From: Streptomyces sp. SA15
Lineage (GTDB): Bacteria > Actinomycetota > Actinomycetes > Streptomycetales > Streptomycetaceae
Assembly: GCF_002291145.1 (NCBI RefSeq)
Contig: NZ_NTGE01000040.1
Span: 124,001 to 188,000 of the forward strand
DNA: 64,000 bases
Direction of reading: 5' to 3'
The notes beneath the pieces were generated by a model. That model worked only from the letters and a program-made list of their open reading frames with translations. It ran no database searches and was not told the origin of the DNA. Numbering within the stretch: the first letter of the stretch is position 1; each line of letters begins with the position of its first letter. Below, piece after piece: positions 14,384 to 22,978 of this stretch. Both the position numbers and the translations under genes were made by a program.

Positions 14384-15015
14384 TCGGCTTCCTTCTGCCG
14401 TCCGTCGAGTTCGTCGGTCTCACCCGTGGGCACCTGCCCCGAATCCAAGGCAAGGAAGTCACCCAAGATCCCGAGGCGATGCAAGGTAGCACCCATACGT
14501 TCGCCGCTGACGCGCTCCCACAACGAAGGATCCATCTCGTCGACCACTTGGATGTCCGACTCGTTGCGGCGGGGCGAGTAACCGTCGTCAAGTCGGCTCG
14601 CGCGGTCGACAAGGCTGTGCGGATCCGTCGTACGCTCGGCCGGATCAGCCCGCTCCACCGCCCAGCCAGCGGCGTTGGCGGCTCGGACGACCTCGTCACG
14701 AACGTCGTTACCTTCGGCAGCCACAGCCAGCCCGTACAACGCACCGAACACCATGGCTGACCTCACCTCCGCGACGTCGACGCAGAGCCTCCTCGACACT
14801 CTCACGGCCGATTTCCGCAGGTAGGGGATGACGAAGTACAGCGCGAGCAACTGGCTGCGCTGAGCCAGATTCGGGACGTCGCTGCGGGCATCCCGTCCCA
14901 CGCCCCGCCACAATGCATCGCGCAGCGCAACGTCAGCGGCATCGCGTGCCGCCGCTTCCTTCGCCTCCGAGAGCGTGAGGTGCTCACCCACCCAAACATC
15001 TCGCGCCTGGCGCAT
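14380..15015 (-). CDS. Hypothetical protein, 211 aa, coupled to a small DNA-binding protein
   Basis: ATG 15015 start. The protein is mostly alpha-helical with no membrane segment or signal peptide: the N-terminal region (LTLSEAKEAAARDAADVALR) is followed by LLALYFVIPYLRKSAVRVSRRL and an Ala-rich helix (AMVFGALYGLAVAAEG). The tail is acidic (TGETDELDGRQKEAE). I have seen proteins of this kind paired with a small HTH gene in Streptomyces accessory DNA, but know no function. The helical core with conserved Arg residues could bind RNA or DNA, but this is a guess. Confidence 0.65.
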   Translation of the reverse strand: MRQARDVWVGEHLTLSEAKEAAARDAADVALRDALWRGVGRDARSDVPNLAQRSQLLALYFVIPYLRKSAVRVSRRLCVDVAEVRSAMVFGALYGLAVAAEGNDVRDEVVRAANAAGWAVERADPAERTTDPHSLVDRASRLDDGYSPRRNESDIQVVDEMDPSLWERVSGERMGATLHRLGILGDFLALDSGQVPTGETDELDGRQKEAE

Positions 15016-15337
15016 GTGGACAGACCAACTGTCCGCTGAGCAACTGCGAAACCTTTAGCTCAATCGACCTGAAGACGTCTGCCGAAGGCAGCAAGGACAC
15101 GGACTCGCCTCCTGTCATTCCGTTCAACGACTGGAGGCTCACCGCCGCGAAGGGCACTTATCCGCACCCGCCGGTGCATGCGCCAGCAAGGGTGAACGGC
15201 ATGAGATGACCGAGTGACGTCGCATGGCCCGGTAATCATGTGCGGGAAGGTTCATAGATTGATCACTGGCCTCCTGGGTCTGACTGACCGCAGCACCCTC
15301 TGGTAGGGGCGCGCACACCAAGAGTATGGTCTCTTGT
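15016..15337. other. Intergenic region with probable leaderless promoter of TA module 2
   Basis: 322 bp without a gene. Immediately before the antitoxin ATG (15338) there is no Shine-Dalgarno, but TATGGT at 15325-15330 could serve as a -10 seven bases upstream of the ATG, which would give a leaderless mRNA. No good -35 is visible. Nothing else is recognised in the stretch. Confidence 0.45.
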
Positions 15338-15616
15338 ATGGCCACCAAGAAAGTGACAGTAACGATCCCCGAGGATCTCCTGGACGAGATCCGCGCCGAG
15401 GCGGCTGAACGGGGACTTTCGGCGTATGTCGCCGAAGCACTGCGATTCAAGCGCGACCGGGACCGTCTGCTGGAGCTGGTCGACTGGCTGCAGGAGGAAC
15501 ACGGCCCGGTCACTCAGGACGAGCACGCGGCCGCGCTCGAGGAGTTGGAGGATCTCGACGCCGAACACGAGCGCCGCCGCACCAGTGGAGAACACAAGTC
15601 CGGAGAGGCCGCGTGA
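15338..15616 (+). CDS. Antitoxin, TA module 2
   Basis: 92 aa from ATG 15338 (MATKKVTVTIPEDLL); an in-frame GTG/ATG four codons earlier is possible. The N-terminal beta strand KKVTVTIPED followed by two helices is the ribbon-helix-helix pattern, and the acidic C-terminal helix (AALEELEDLDAEHERRR) is the expected toxin-binding part. It overlaps the toxin by 4 nt (GTGA). Same architecture as module 1 but on the opposite strand, 1.9 kb away. Antitoxin sequences have diverged more than the toxins, which should limit cross-neutralisation. Confidence 0.87.
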   Translation: MATKKVTVTIPEDLLDEIRAEAAERGLSAYVAEALRFKRDRDRLLELVDWLQEEHGPVTQDEHAAALEELEDLDAEHERRRTSGEHKSGEAA

Positions 15617-16038
15617 AGAAGCGGGCCGGTGAGTACGGGCAGCGGCCACTGCGCGTCTTCGTACTCGACTGCGAGGCCCTGTCCCTGGCTGTGCGTGGCG
15701 ACCGGAAGATGATCGCCCGGCTCGACCTCGCGGCCCGGGGCGAAGCCGAGGTGGTCACGTCCCCCATGACGCTGATCGAGGCGTACGACGGCAGAACCAC
15801 CGAGCAGCGCTGGGACTGGGTGCTCTCGCGGCTGAAAGTCGCCGACATCGGCAAGGACGAGGCCCGCCAGGCCCGCCGGCTCCTGGCCGATGCGAAGCTC
15901 CACGGCCACAAGTACGCGATCGACGCGGTGCTCGCCGTCGTCGCCCGACAGCAGAAGGGGCAGGTCACCGTCTTTACCTCCGACGTGGACGACCTGGAGA
16001 AGCTGGTCCCGAACACGATCGTCGTCAGGAAGGTCTGA
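15613..16038 (+). CDS. PIN-domain toxin (VapC-like), TA module 2
   Basis: 141 aa from GTG 15613. Conserved PIN residues: RVFVLDCEALS (first Asp), TLIEAYDGR (Glu), LHGHKYAIDAVLA and VTVFTSDVDDLEKL (C-terminal Asp cluster). Aligned by eye with the toxin at 12780-13181, the region WVLSRLKV ... LHGHKYAIDA ... TSDVDD is collinear, so the two are paralogues. The basic N-terminal extension (MKKRAGEYGQRPLR) is specific to this copy. Predicted ribonuclease held inactive by the upstream antitoxin. Confidence 0.88.
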   Translation: MKKRAGEYGQRPLRVFVLDCEALSLAVRGDRKMIARLDLAARGEAEVVTSPMTLIEAYDGRTTEQRWDWVLSRLKVADIGKDEARQARRLLADAKLHGHKYAIDAVLAVVARQQKGQVTVFTSDVDDLEKLVPNTIVVRKV

Positions 16039-16067
16039 CCTAACGCTCTGGTCTCAGATCTGGTCTC

Positions 16068-16268
16068 ATTCACGCCCAGTTCGCCCGTGTAGGGAAGGCG
16101 TTTCGCAGCGGCAAGCGTCTGGAGCTGCTCGATCTCATCGCTCAGGGTGAGCGGACGGTGGACTCGCCGGCCAAGGCGGCGGAGCTCGGCTTGACCACCG
16201 CGTCCGCGCACCTTCAAGCGGTCCGCTTACCGGCCAACGCCGGGCGGCACCCGGAGGACGACTCCTGA
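16068..16268 (+). pseudogene. Truncated ArsR-family winged-helix remnant
   Basis: The frame from 16068 reads HAQFARVGKAFRSGKRLELL and then the recognition-helix region ELGLTTASAHLQAVR, typical of ArsR-type regulators that are often fused to a rhodanese domain. After AVR the sequence departs from the family and stops at TGA 16268, about 25 residues short of the wing, and no start codon or ribosome site precedes it. I treat it as a dead fragment. It lies 30 bp after the toxin gene and 70 bp from the convergent ferritin-like gene. Confidence 0.75.
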
Positions 16269-16338
16269 GGGCGAAGCAGCGGCCGCACAGGGTGATGACG
16301 GAGCGGGTGAGGTCCTCGGGCTGAGCCGCCACCTGTTG

Positions 16339-17070
16339 TCAGCCCGCACTCGTCCATGCGTCTGGGCGGGGCACCAGCACTGCGGAGACCACCGTGTGGG
16401 ACGAGGTCATGACATCAACCACGAATCGCAGGCGCCCGATGTCGAGTCGGCGCAGTGCCGGACCGTGGTCGGCGGCGACGACGAGAGAGACCGCGAGCAG
16501 AAGGAGTCGCCACAGGGCCATCACCGGGCGCCGCATTGTGCGGGGCAGCTCCGCCAGGGAAGCGTGCAGTCGCTCGCAGTGGAACGGGACGTGGCGCTGC
16601 TCGTCGGACAGGATCCGCCCCGCCACTTCCGCGGTGAGCGAGTCGTCGGTGCCATCGCGCAGGGCCCGGTAATAACGCAGCGCCACCACTTCCGCGATCA
16701 TCAGCACCAGCAGTTCCATGCGTAGGCCCATGAGACGCCGCAGCCGTACGAAGACCACGTCGCTCCAGTGACCGGTCAACGTCGGTATGCCCCCCGCAGC
16801 CAGCAGCCGAGCAAGTAGACGGGCGTGGTTCTGTTCCTCGGCGACGAAGAGCCGGACCGCCTGCCCGTAGTCGGCGTCGCCGGCCTGGTCCGCCTTGCCG
16901 ACGAGGTTGGCGCCGTCACCGTCCTCGCCGACCTGGAAGCGCTGGATGCTGGCCCACACCGCCGGATGCAGCGTCGCGCTTTTCCCCCAGTCCGGATCAC
17001 CCTGGGCGCGTCTGCGCTCGCGCTCGTCCTCGAACCGCCTTGTCCACTTGGCGAAGCCGCCCGTATGCAC
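16339..17070 (-). CDS. Ferritin-like di-iron protein
   Basis: 243 aa from GTG 17070 with a GAGGGG ribosome site. A four-helix-bundle di-iron signature is visible: FVAEEQNHARLLARLL (EExxH, about residue 75) and ILSDEQRHVPFHCERL (DExxH, about residue 155), plus another Glu-rich helix (RMELLVLMIAEVVALRYYR). The last third is hydrophobic (VMALWRLLLLAVSLVVAAD) and may associate with the membrane. Family members act as oxygenases, desaturase-like enzymes or iron/peroxide handlers; which one is not clear. A perfect 15-bp hairpin in its 5' UTR covers the ribosome site (17079-17117). Confidence 0.82.
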   Translation of the reverse strand: MHTGGFAKWTRRFEDERERRRAQGDPDWGKSATLHPAVWASIQRFQVGEDGDGANLVGKADQAGDADYGQAVRLFVAEEQNHARLLARLLAAGGIPTLTGHWSDVVFVRLRRLMGLRMELLVLMIAEVVALRYYRALRDGTDDSLTAEVAGRILSDEQRHVPFHCERLHASLAELPRTMRRPVMALWRLLLLAVSLVVAADHGPALRRLDIGRLRFVVDVMTSSHTVVSAVLVPRPDAWTSAG

Positions 17071-17078
17071 CCGGTATC

Positions 17079-17117
17079 CCCTCTCCGGGGCACAGAGCCA
17101 CCGTGCCCCGGAGAGGG
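17079..17117 (-). promoter_or_regulatory. 5'-UTR hairpin that would sequester the ribosome site of the ferritin-like gene
   Basis: ccctctccggggcac (17079-17093) and gtgccccggagaggg (17103-17117) form 15 perfect base pairs. On the mRNA the downstream arm contains the GAGAGGGG Shine-Dalgarno, nine bases before GTG 17070. Folding would block initiation or act as an attenuator. Confidence 0.65.
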
Positions 17118-17291
17118 ACGACGCAGGCGGACACGAAAACGTTCCGCTTCTGCCAGGCGCTCACCATTCGAGCCGAGGTCGGTGCAGGACGAGGAGCCGA
17201 CTGCCCATGAACGCCCCCGCACACGGCCCACCACTCACACCAGGACCGTGACCTGCAAAAGTCAAATGAAATGACCCCGATGCGGGCAGCA

Positions 17292-19124
17292 TCAATCGCG
17301 AACCTGTACTCCCTCCCGCGTCGGCTGCGACGGGACTCTCGCCGTGAGCGGCGCGACCGAGCGCGAGACAGCCCGAGCCGCCCCTTCGAAGCGGCTCGGG
17401 AACGGGTACTTCCGCTCCAGGAAGGTGCGGATGGTGGCCTGGGCGGCCGACCTGGCCGCCGGGGCGGTGTCCACGTCGTTGAGGCAGAAGAAGTCGATGT
17501 CCTCACCGGTCGCGAGGCGGGCCAGGCGGCGGCGCATGTCCGGAGTGCCCAGTTGGACGTAGCGGAAGCGGTAGTCGGCCGGGACTGCCCGGCCGGTCGC
17601 GATCGCCCAGTGGTGGTGGAGCGTGGACGCCGGAGCGACGTCGGAGGTGGAGCGGAAGCGGGAGTAGGAGGTCCGGTTGAGTTCTTCGATTTCTAGGCTC
17701 TCCATCTCGCGCATGACCGACAGCAGTTGGGGATGCGGGGTGTGCAGTGACTTGTTGGTGATGTGTCTGCCGTGGAAGCGCCTGATCACCTCGCGGGCGT
17801 TCTTGCCGGCGGAGTTCGGGGCCGGTTCGAGTGGGTGTGGGGCGCCGACTCCGAGTTTCAGCGGGGACAGCGGGATGCGGGCGATGCCGTTGCCGTGGAA
17901 GAAGTGCTCGGCCTGTACCGGGCGATTGATGAAGACGTCGTCGTTGAAGTAGAGGTAGTGCTCCGACAGGCCAGGGATGTGGTGCAGTCGGCTCTCTATC
18001 GCGTGCGAGTTGAAGACGGGGAGCGCGTCGGCCGGCAGGATCTCCCGGTGGTCGACCACGGTCAGGCCCTCCGCGTCCGGGTCCAGCCAGGCGGGGATCT
18101 GGGAGTCGGTCACGAGGTAGACGTGCCGGACGAACCCGGCGTACATCTCCAGCGAGCGCAGGGCGTACTTCAGTTCGTCATGGCTGGTGTAGCGGGAGGC
18201 GCCGGTCTCGCGCGGAGCGATGATGTTGTCGGAGAGCTCCTGATAGGCGCGGCGCTTCACGGCCATGGCCGGGTCGTCCCCGTCGACCCAGGTGTACACG
18301 GCGTCGACGGGGAAGCGCACCTCGTCGATGCCCGGCTCGGCGAACGGGGCGAACGTCGGCACGCTGCGCCGGCCCGCCACCGCGGCCGGCTGCTGTGCCG
18401 CCACCGGGAGCACTTCCGACACGGGGTTGCGGCGCGGGGCGACGAGCGCCGGGCCGAAGACGTCCGGCAACCGGCTGCCGGGCACGGTGAGCCAGGAGGG
18501 ATCCGTGCCCGGGGCAGCGGTGGCGAGGTCCCGGCCGTGACGCCAGAACTCGATGTCGCAGCCCGTCTCGAGGCCGGTGAGGACCTGGCCTTCCGGGCCG
18601 AGGCGCACCACGCCGGTGCGGAGCACCGCGGCCCGCCCCAGCGCCCGCGGCAGCTTCCCGTCGGCCCACAGTGCCGCGTTCGCCACGGTGCCGTCCGGTC
18701 CGACGGCGCCGACATACCCGACGGTGCCGGCTAAGCGCTGAGCGGCCTGGGAGAGGACCGTGCCGCGGTACGTCTCCTCGACGCCGATGACCTGCCGCGG
18801 CGCACCGTGCCCGTGGTCGGCGGGGACCAGGAAGTACGGGACGCCGAGCCCCTCCAGCAGGGTGCACACCCGCTCGAGATCGGCTTCGACGGCGTCCGCG
18901 GCGGTGTAGCCGGCGACCGTACGGCCGTACAGCCGCGTCGGTCCGAAGGTGACCCGGCGCAGTCCGGGGACGGCGGCTCGCAGGCGCCGTCGGGCCCGTG
19001 CCGCGCGCAGCGCCCAGAGCCGGGCCGACAGCCAGAGCCGCAGGCGTACCAGAGAGTCCCGGGCCGCTCGGATGCCCCCCGGCATTCCAAAGCGGTGACG
19101 GATGTCCATGCCCCCCATGTCCAT
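17292..19124 (-). CDS. Stealth-family sugar-phosphate transferase, copy 2
   Basis: 610 aa. The four Stealth conserved regions appear in order: FPVDAVYTWVDGDDPAM (CR1, ~residue 270), the long CR2 with SRYTSHDELKYALRSLEMYA and HAIESRLHHIPGLSEHYLYF then NDDVF, CR3 with NSAGKNAREVIRR and TNKSLHTPHPQ, and CR4 IDFFCLNDV near the end. These enzymes transfer hexose-1-phosphate units to build phosphodiester-linked surface polysaccharides. The N-terminal 260 residues are a variable Arg-rich region. Start at ATG 19124; two nearby in-frame ATGs are alternatives. It is 14 nt downstream of its paralogue, so the two are cotranscribed. No signal peptide; cytosolic or membrane-peripheral. Confidence 0.92.
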   Translation of the reverse strand: MDMGGMDIRHRFGMPGGIRAARDSLVRLRLWLSARLWALRAARARRRLRAAVPGLRRVTFGPTRLYGRTVAGYTAADAVEADLERVCTLLEGLGVPYFLVPADHGHGAPRQVIGVEETYRGTVLSQAAQRLAGTVGYVGAVGPDGTVANAALWADGKLPRALGRAAVLRTGVVRLGPEGQVLTGLETGCDIEFWRHGRDLATAAPGTDPSWLTVPGSRLPDVFGPALVAPRRNPVSEVLPVAAQQPAAVAGRRSVPTFAPFAEPGIDEVRFPVDAVYTWVDGDDPAMAVKRRAYQELSDNIIAPRETGASRYTSHDELKYALRSLEMYAGFVRHVYLVTDSQIPAWLDPDAEGLTVVDHREILPADALPVFNSHAIESRLHHIPGLSEHYLYFNDDVFINRPVQAEHFFHGNGIARIPLSPLKLGVGAPHPLEPAPNSAGKNAREVIRRFHGRHITNKSLHTPHPQLLSVMREMESLEIEELNRTSYSRFRSTSDVAPASTLHHHWAIATGRAVPADYRFRYVQLGTPDMRRRLARLATGEDIDFFCLNDVDTAPAARSAAQATIRTFLERKYPFPSRFEGAARAVSRSVAPLTARVPSQPTREGVQVRD

Positions 19125-19138
19125 GCCCCCCAGCCCCG

Positions 19139-20836
19139 TTACTTCTGCTTCTCGAAGGGGCTGGGGAAGGGGAAGTAGTCCTCCAGGAACTCACTCATCC
19201 GGACGCCGACCTGCTCCCGTTCCTCGGGCGGCACATCGACGTCGTTGAGGCAGAAGAAGTCGAAGCGGCGGTTGCGGCGCAGATCGGCCAGGCGTCTTTC
19301 GGCGTCCGGGCGGCTGATGTTCACGTACCGGAAGCTGTACTTCCCCGGCACGCCGTGGCCGGTCATCAGCGCGTACTGGTAGAGCAGCGGGGACGTCATG
19401 GCGATGTCCTGCGGCGAGCGGAAGCGGGACGCCGTGGTGCGGCGGATGTCCTGCGCGAAGAGCTCCTCGAGCGCCCGCAGTGTCTCTCGCCGCTGCGGCA
19501 GCGGAGTGTGCATGAAGTTGTTCGTCGTCATCCGCCCGAACTTCTCCAGCAGCAGCCGGCGGACGTTCTTGCTCGCGGAGTTGGTGGCCGTCTCCTCGGC
19601 GTGCGGCTTGCCGACGCCTATCTTGAGCGGGGACACCGGGATCTTCATCAGGCCGCTGCCGTGGAAGAAGTGCTCCGCGCTGACCCGGCGGCCGACGAAC
19701 ACGTCGTCGTTGAAGTACAGGTAGTGCTCCGACAGGCCCGGGATGTGGTGCAGCCGGGTCTCGATCGCGTGGGAGTTGAACACCGGCAGTACACCCTGCG
19801 GGAAGATGTCGCGGTGGTCGACGACCGTGATCCCCGGGGCCCGGTCGTCGAGCCAGTGCGGCTTCTGGCCGTCGGTCACGATGTAGATGTGCCGGACGAA
19901 GTCGGCGTACATCGCGAGCGAGCGCAGCGAGTACTTCAGCTCGTCGTGGCTGGTGTAGCGGGAGGCGTTGGTCTCCTTGTCCAGGATCTCGGCGATGCCA
20001 CCCTCCTGGTACCGGGCCCGCTTGGCGCGCATCTCCGGCTCCTCGCCGTCCACCCAGGTGTAGACGACGTCGACGGGGAAGGTCACGTCCCTCACGGTCG
20101 GCAGGGTGAGCGGGACGAAGCTCGGCAGCTCCCGGTCGCCGACCCGCACCGCGGCCGGCTTCTGCTCGGACACCGGCAGTACGTCCGTGATGCCGTTGTT
20201 CCGCGGCGCGACGAGGGACTCGGCGAAGATGTCCTCGGATGCCTGCGGCTGCACCTTTGCCAGTCGGCGAGGCCCGTCGTCGGAGGCGAGGAGCTGTGCC
20301 CCGTCCTCCCAGAACTCGACGTCGCAGGCGAGCTCCGGCCCGGCGAGCAGCTGGCCCGAGGGCCCGAGGTGGTTCTCCCCGATCCGCAGTATGGGGGCCG
20401 TACGCAGCGGGGTCGGCAGTACGCCGTCCATGAACAGCGCGGGATTGTTGAGCTTTCCGCCGGTCACCGGTCTGCCGATGAACACCGCCTTCCCCGCGTT
20501 CTGCGCCTCGAGGGTGGTGAGGAAGCGCTCCCGGTCGACGGCGTTCACGCCGACCGTGTGGCGCGTACGTGAGGCCGGTACCAGGAAGTAGGGGATACCT
20601 TCCTGCTCCAGCGCGGCGACGACCAGGCCGAGGTTGGCGGCGGCCGCATCGGCAGCGCTGAACCGGCTCACGACCCGTCCGTAGAGCCGCTGGCCGCGCA
20701 CCGCCACCGGGCGGAGCACCGGGTCCGTGACCGCTGCCCTGCGGCGCCGCCGCATGGTACGCAGCTGCCACACCCTTTCGGCGGCCTTCCGCTCGACTCG
20801 CGGTCGCATCCGCCGGGCAAAGGAACGCACGGTCAC
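19139..20836 (-). CDS. Stealth-family sugar-phosphate transferase, copy 1
   Basis: 565 aa from GTG 20836 with GAGGAG eight bases upstream. It carries the same CR1-CR4 signatures as the neighbour: FPVDVVYTWVDGEEPEM, SRYTSHDELKYSLRSLAMYA, HAIETRLHHIPGLSEHYLYF then NDDVF, NSASKNVRRLLLEKFGR and FDFFCLNDVD. N-terminal regions also align (LYGRVVSRFSAADAAAANL), so the tandem pair is a duplication of the whole gene. Differences cluster in the acceptor-side segments, suggesting division of labour on two linkages or substrates. No other capsule genes are adjacent. It is divergent from the ATPase gene at 21087. Confidence 0.92.
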   Translation of the reverse strand: MTVRSFARRMRPRVERKAAERVWQLRTMRRRRRAAVTDPVLRPVAVRGQRLYGRVVSRFSAADAAAANLGLVVAALEQEGIPYFLVPASRTRHTVGVNAVDRERFLTTLEAQNAGKAVFIGRPVTGGKLNNPALFMDGVLPTPLRTAPILRIGENHLGPSGQLLAGPELACDVEFWEDGAQLLASDDGPRRLAKVQPQASEDIFAESLVAPRNNGITDVLPVSEQKPAAVRVGDRELPSFVPLTLPTVRDVTFPVDVVYTWVDGEEPEMRAKRARYQEGGIAEILDKETNASRYTSHDELKYSLRSLAMYADFVRHIYIVTDGQKPHWLDDRAPGITVVDHRDIFPQGVLPVFNSHAIETRLHHIPGLSEHYLYFNDDVFVGRRVSAEHFFHGSGLMKIPVSPLKIGVGKPHAEETATNSASKNVRRLLLEKFGRMTTNNFMHTPLPQRRETLRALEELFAQDIRRTTASRFRSPQDIAMTSPLLYQYALMTGHGVPGKYSFRYVNISRPDAERRLADLRRNRRFDFFCLNDVDVPPEEREQVGVRMSEFLEDYFPFPSPFEKQK

Positions 20837-21044
20837 GTTCTGAGCTCCTCTTCATCGACCCCAAACATCCCTGCGTTAGCCAGACAGGCGCGTGCGGCGG
20901 AAGGTTGTAGAAGAGTTCTCCGAAAATTTACGAATGAGGGGTCGTCCACACAACTGACCCACACCTGGGCGTGGTAGGGAGCTGCCGCTTGTCGATCTTG
21001 AGAGAGGCGTGCAGCTCGCCGCTTCAGTGAAAGCTGAATATAGG

Positions 21045-21067
21045 AGTACGTTTAATAGAGGCGTACT
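21045..21067 (+). promoter_or_regulatory. Promoter/operator of the ATPase gene
   Basis: agtacg (21045-21050) and cgtact (21062-21067) form an inverted repeat that brackets TTTAAT (21051-21056), the most AT-rich hexamer of the intergenic gap and a plausible -10. The ATPase start (GTG 21087) lies 20 bp downstream. No clear -35 is seen. Confidence 0.45.
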
Positions 21068-21086
21068 TCTACTTTGGGGAAGAGCC

Positions 21087-22559
21087 GTGGACAAGCCTGC
21101 CGAGATGTTCGACCGGGGCTACGAGTGGTCGGCGCTGAGGCGATTCATCACCGATCCGCAGCCGGGCGCGACGCTCGGTGTGGTCTCCGGACGTCGCCGC
21201 CAGGGCAAGACGTTCCTGCTGGACGCCGCGTGCCGCGCCGCCGGAGGGTTCTATTTCGGTGCGACCGAAGCTACGGACGCCGAGTCACTGCGGAGGATCA
21301 GCACCGCGCTGACCGATCACGTCCGACCCGCCAGCCCGTTCCACTTCGCCAACTGGTCAGAGGCTGTCGACGCGCTTCTCGCGCTCGGCTCCGAACGGCC
21401 CGTCCCCGTGGTGATCGACGAGTTTCCGTACCTCGCCAAGGCCAACCCGGAACTGCCCTCGATCGTCCAGGAGGCACTGCGTCCCCTGCGTGACCAGCGC
21501 ACCGACTCGCGCACTCGGCTGCTGCTGTGCGGCTCGGCGCTGTCCTTCATGGGTCGGCTGCTGTCGGGAAATGCCCCACTGCGTGGACGGGCGGGTCTGG
21601 AACTGGTCGTCCGCCCCCTCGACCACCGCCTGGCCGCCGACTTCTGGGAGATCACCGATCCCCACCTGGCCATGAGGGTCAACGCGATCGTCGGCGGCAC
21701 TCCCGCCTACCGGCGCGAGTTCGCCCGCGGCGACACTCCCAAGGGGCCGGACGACTTCGACGACTGGGTCATCCGCACCGTCCTCAACCCCGAGACCCCC
21801 CTCTTCCGCGAGGCCCGATACCTGCTCGCCGAAGAACCCGACCTTCGCGACACCGCCCTGTACCTGTCCGTCCTGGCCGCCGTCGCCGACGGCAACGCCA
21901 CCCGCGGCGGCATGGCCGGCTATCTGGAACGAAAGGCCACCGACATCGCGCACCCCATCAACGTCCTGGAAGACGCCGGACTGCTGCATCGGGACGCCGA
22001 CGTCTTCCGCGACAACCGGCCTACCTACCGCATCGCCGAGCCGCTGATCGGCTTCCACCACGCCATCATGCGGCCGGTCTGGGACCAGCTCGAGCGCCCT
22101 GGCAGCGCGACACGGGTGTGGCAAGCCAGCCGCCGCCGCTTCGTCAGCAACGTCCTGGGACCCCACTTCGAGCAGGTCTGCCGCGACTGGGCCCTCCATC
22201 ACGCCGACCCCGAACTGCTGGGCGGTCTGCCCGCCCGCGTCGGACACGGCGTGGTCCACGACTCCAAGGCCCGTATCGGCCATGAGGTCGACGTGGCGGT
22301 CATCGGCATCGCCGACGGCGCCAAACCGCCACTCCTGGCCATTGGGGAAGCCAAATGGAACGACACCATGGGCATGGCCCACATCGAACGACTCCGGCAC
22401 ATCCGCGACCTCATCACCCAGGCCGGACGCTACGACACGAGCGGCACCCGGATCGTCTGCTTCAGCGGAGCGGGCTTCAACGACAAGGCGCGCTCCTCAG
22501 CGGAGGCGGATCCCGACGTCCGTCTGATCGACTTGGCGACCCTGTACAGCCCCATCTGA
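21087..22559 (+). CDS. Archaeal-type AAA ATPase with C-terminal DUF234/PD-(D/E)XK-like domain
   Basis: 490 aa from GTG 21087. Walker A is GRRRQGKT (residues 35-42) and Walker B is PVVIDEFPYL (~105-114). A sensor-like LLLCGSALSFMGRLL follows, then the winged-helix region and the C-terminal domain with HEVDVAVIG and LLAIGEAKW (about 399-424), an ExD...ExK pattern of PD-(D/E)XK nucleases. Proteins of this family (ATPase_2 plus DUF234) are scattered orphan genes of unknown function in archaea and bacteria; nuclease activity would fit mobile-element or defence roles. Upstream TTTAAT with flanking palindrome may allow self-control. GC-rich coding bias fits the host. Confidence 0.85.
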   Translation: MDKPAEMFDRGYEWSALRRFITDPQPGATLGVVSGRRRQGKTFLLDAACRAAGGFYFGATEATDAESLRRISTALTDHVRPASPFHFANWSEAVDALLALGSERPVPVVIDEFPYLAKANPELPSIVQEALRPLRDQRTDSRTRLLLCGSALSFMGRLLSGNAPLRGRAGLELVVRPLDHRLAADFWEITDPHLAMRVNAIVGGTPAYRREFARGDTPKGPDDFDDWVIRTVLNPETPLFREARYLLAEEPDLRDTALYLSVLAAVADGNATRGGMAGYLERKATDIAHPINVLEDAGLLHRDADVFRDNRPTYRIAEPLIGFHHAIMRPVWDQLERPGSATRVWQASRRRFVSNVLGPHFEQVCRDWALHHADPELLGGLPARVGHGVVHDSKARIGHEVDVAVIGIADGAKPPLLAIGEAKWNDTMGMAHIERLRHIRDLITQAGRYDTSGTRIVCFSGAGFNDKARSSAEADPDVRLIDLATLYSPI

Positions 22560-22651
22560 TATAGCTCCCAAACCCTGCATGGCGGCGCCGTTGCGGCGTG
22601 GTGCATGGGGATGGGCACCATCACAACGTCTTCCTCCACCAGGGACCACTG

Positions 22652-22978
22652 CCCGACGCTCCTTCCGGGCCTCGGCTGTGGTGGTCGCCGACCGGCCCGC
22701 TGACCCTGCTGCCTCTGCACATGGCAGGTCGACACGACGGCAGCCGGGACAACGTCCTGGACCGGGTCGTCTCCTCCTACGCGACGACAGTGAAGGCCCT
22801 TCGACATGCCCGGTCCCGGCCTATCCGGACCTCCCGCCGCCCCCTGGCCGGCCTGCTGGTCTCACAGCCGTTCACGGGATGCCGATTCCTGAGGGACACG
22901 GACGCCGAAGCCGGGCTGCTGCGGCGCAGGTTCCCGAACTGTGAGGTGCTCCCCGCCCACAGGGCCACGCGGAAGGGC
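22652..22978 (+). pseudogene. CHAT-domain remnant
   Basis: The translated stretch RLWWSPTGPLTLLPLHMAGR followed by NVLDRVVSSYATTVKAL is a recognisable piece of a CHAT (caspase-like) protease domain, including the His-containing LPLH-AGRHD region. The downstream catalytic Cys segment is absent, the preceding TPR-type repeats are gone, and the frame changes into sequence that is better coding on the other strand from about 22,980. The remnant is therefore inactive. It suggests a former CHAT-based gene next to the ATPase. Confidence 0.7.
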
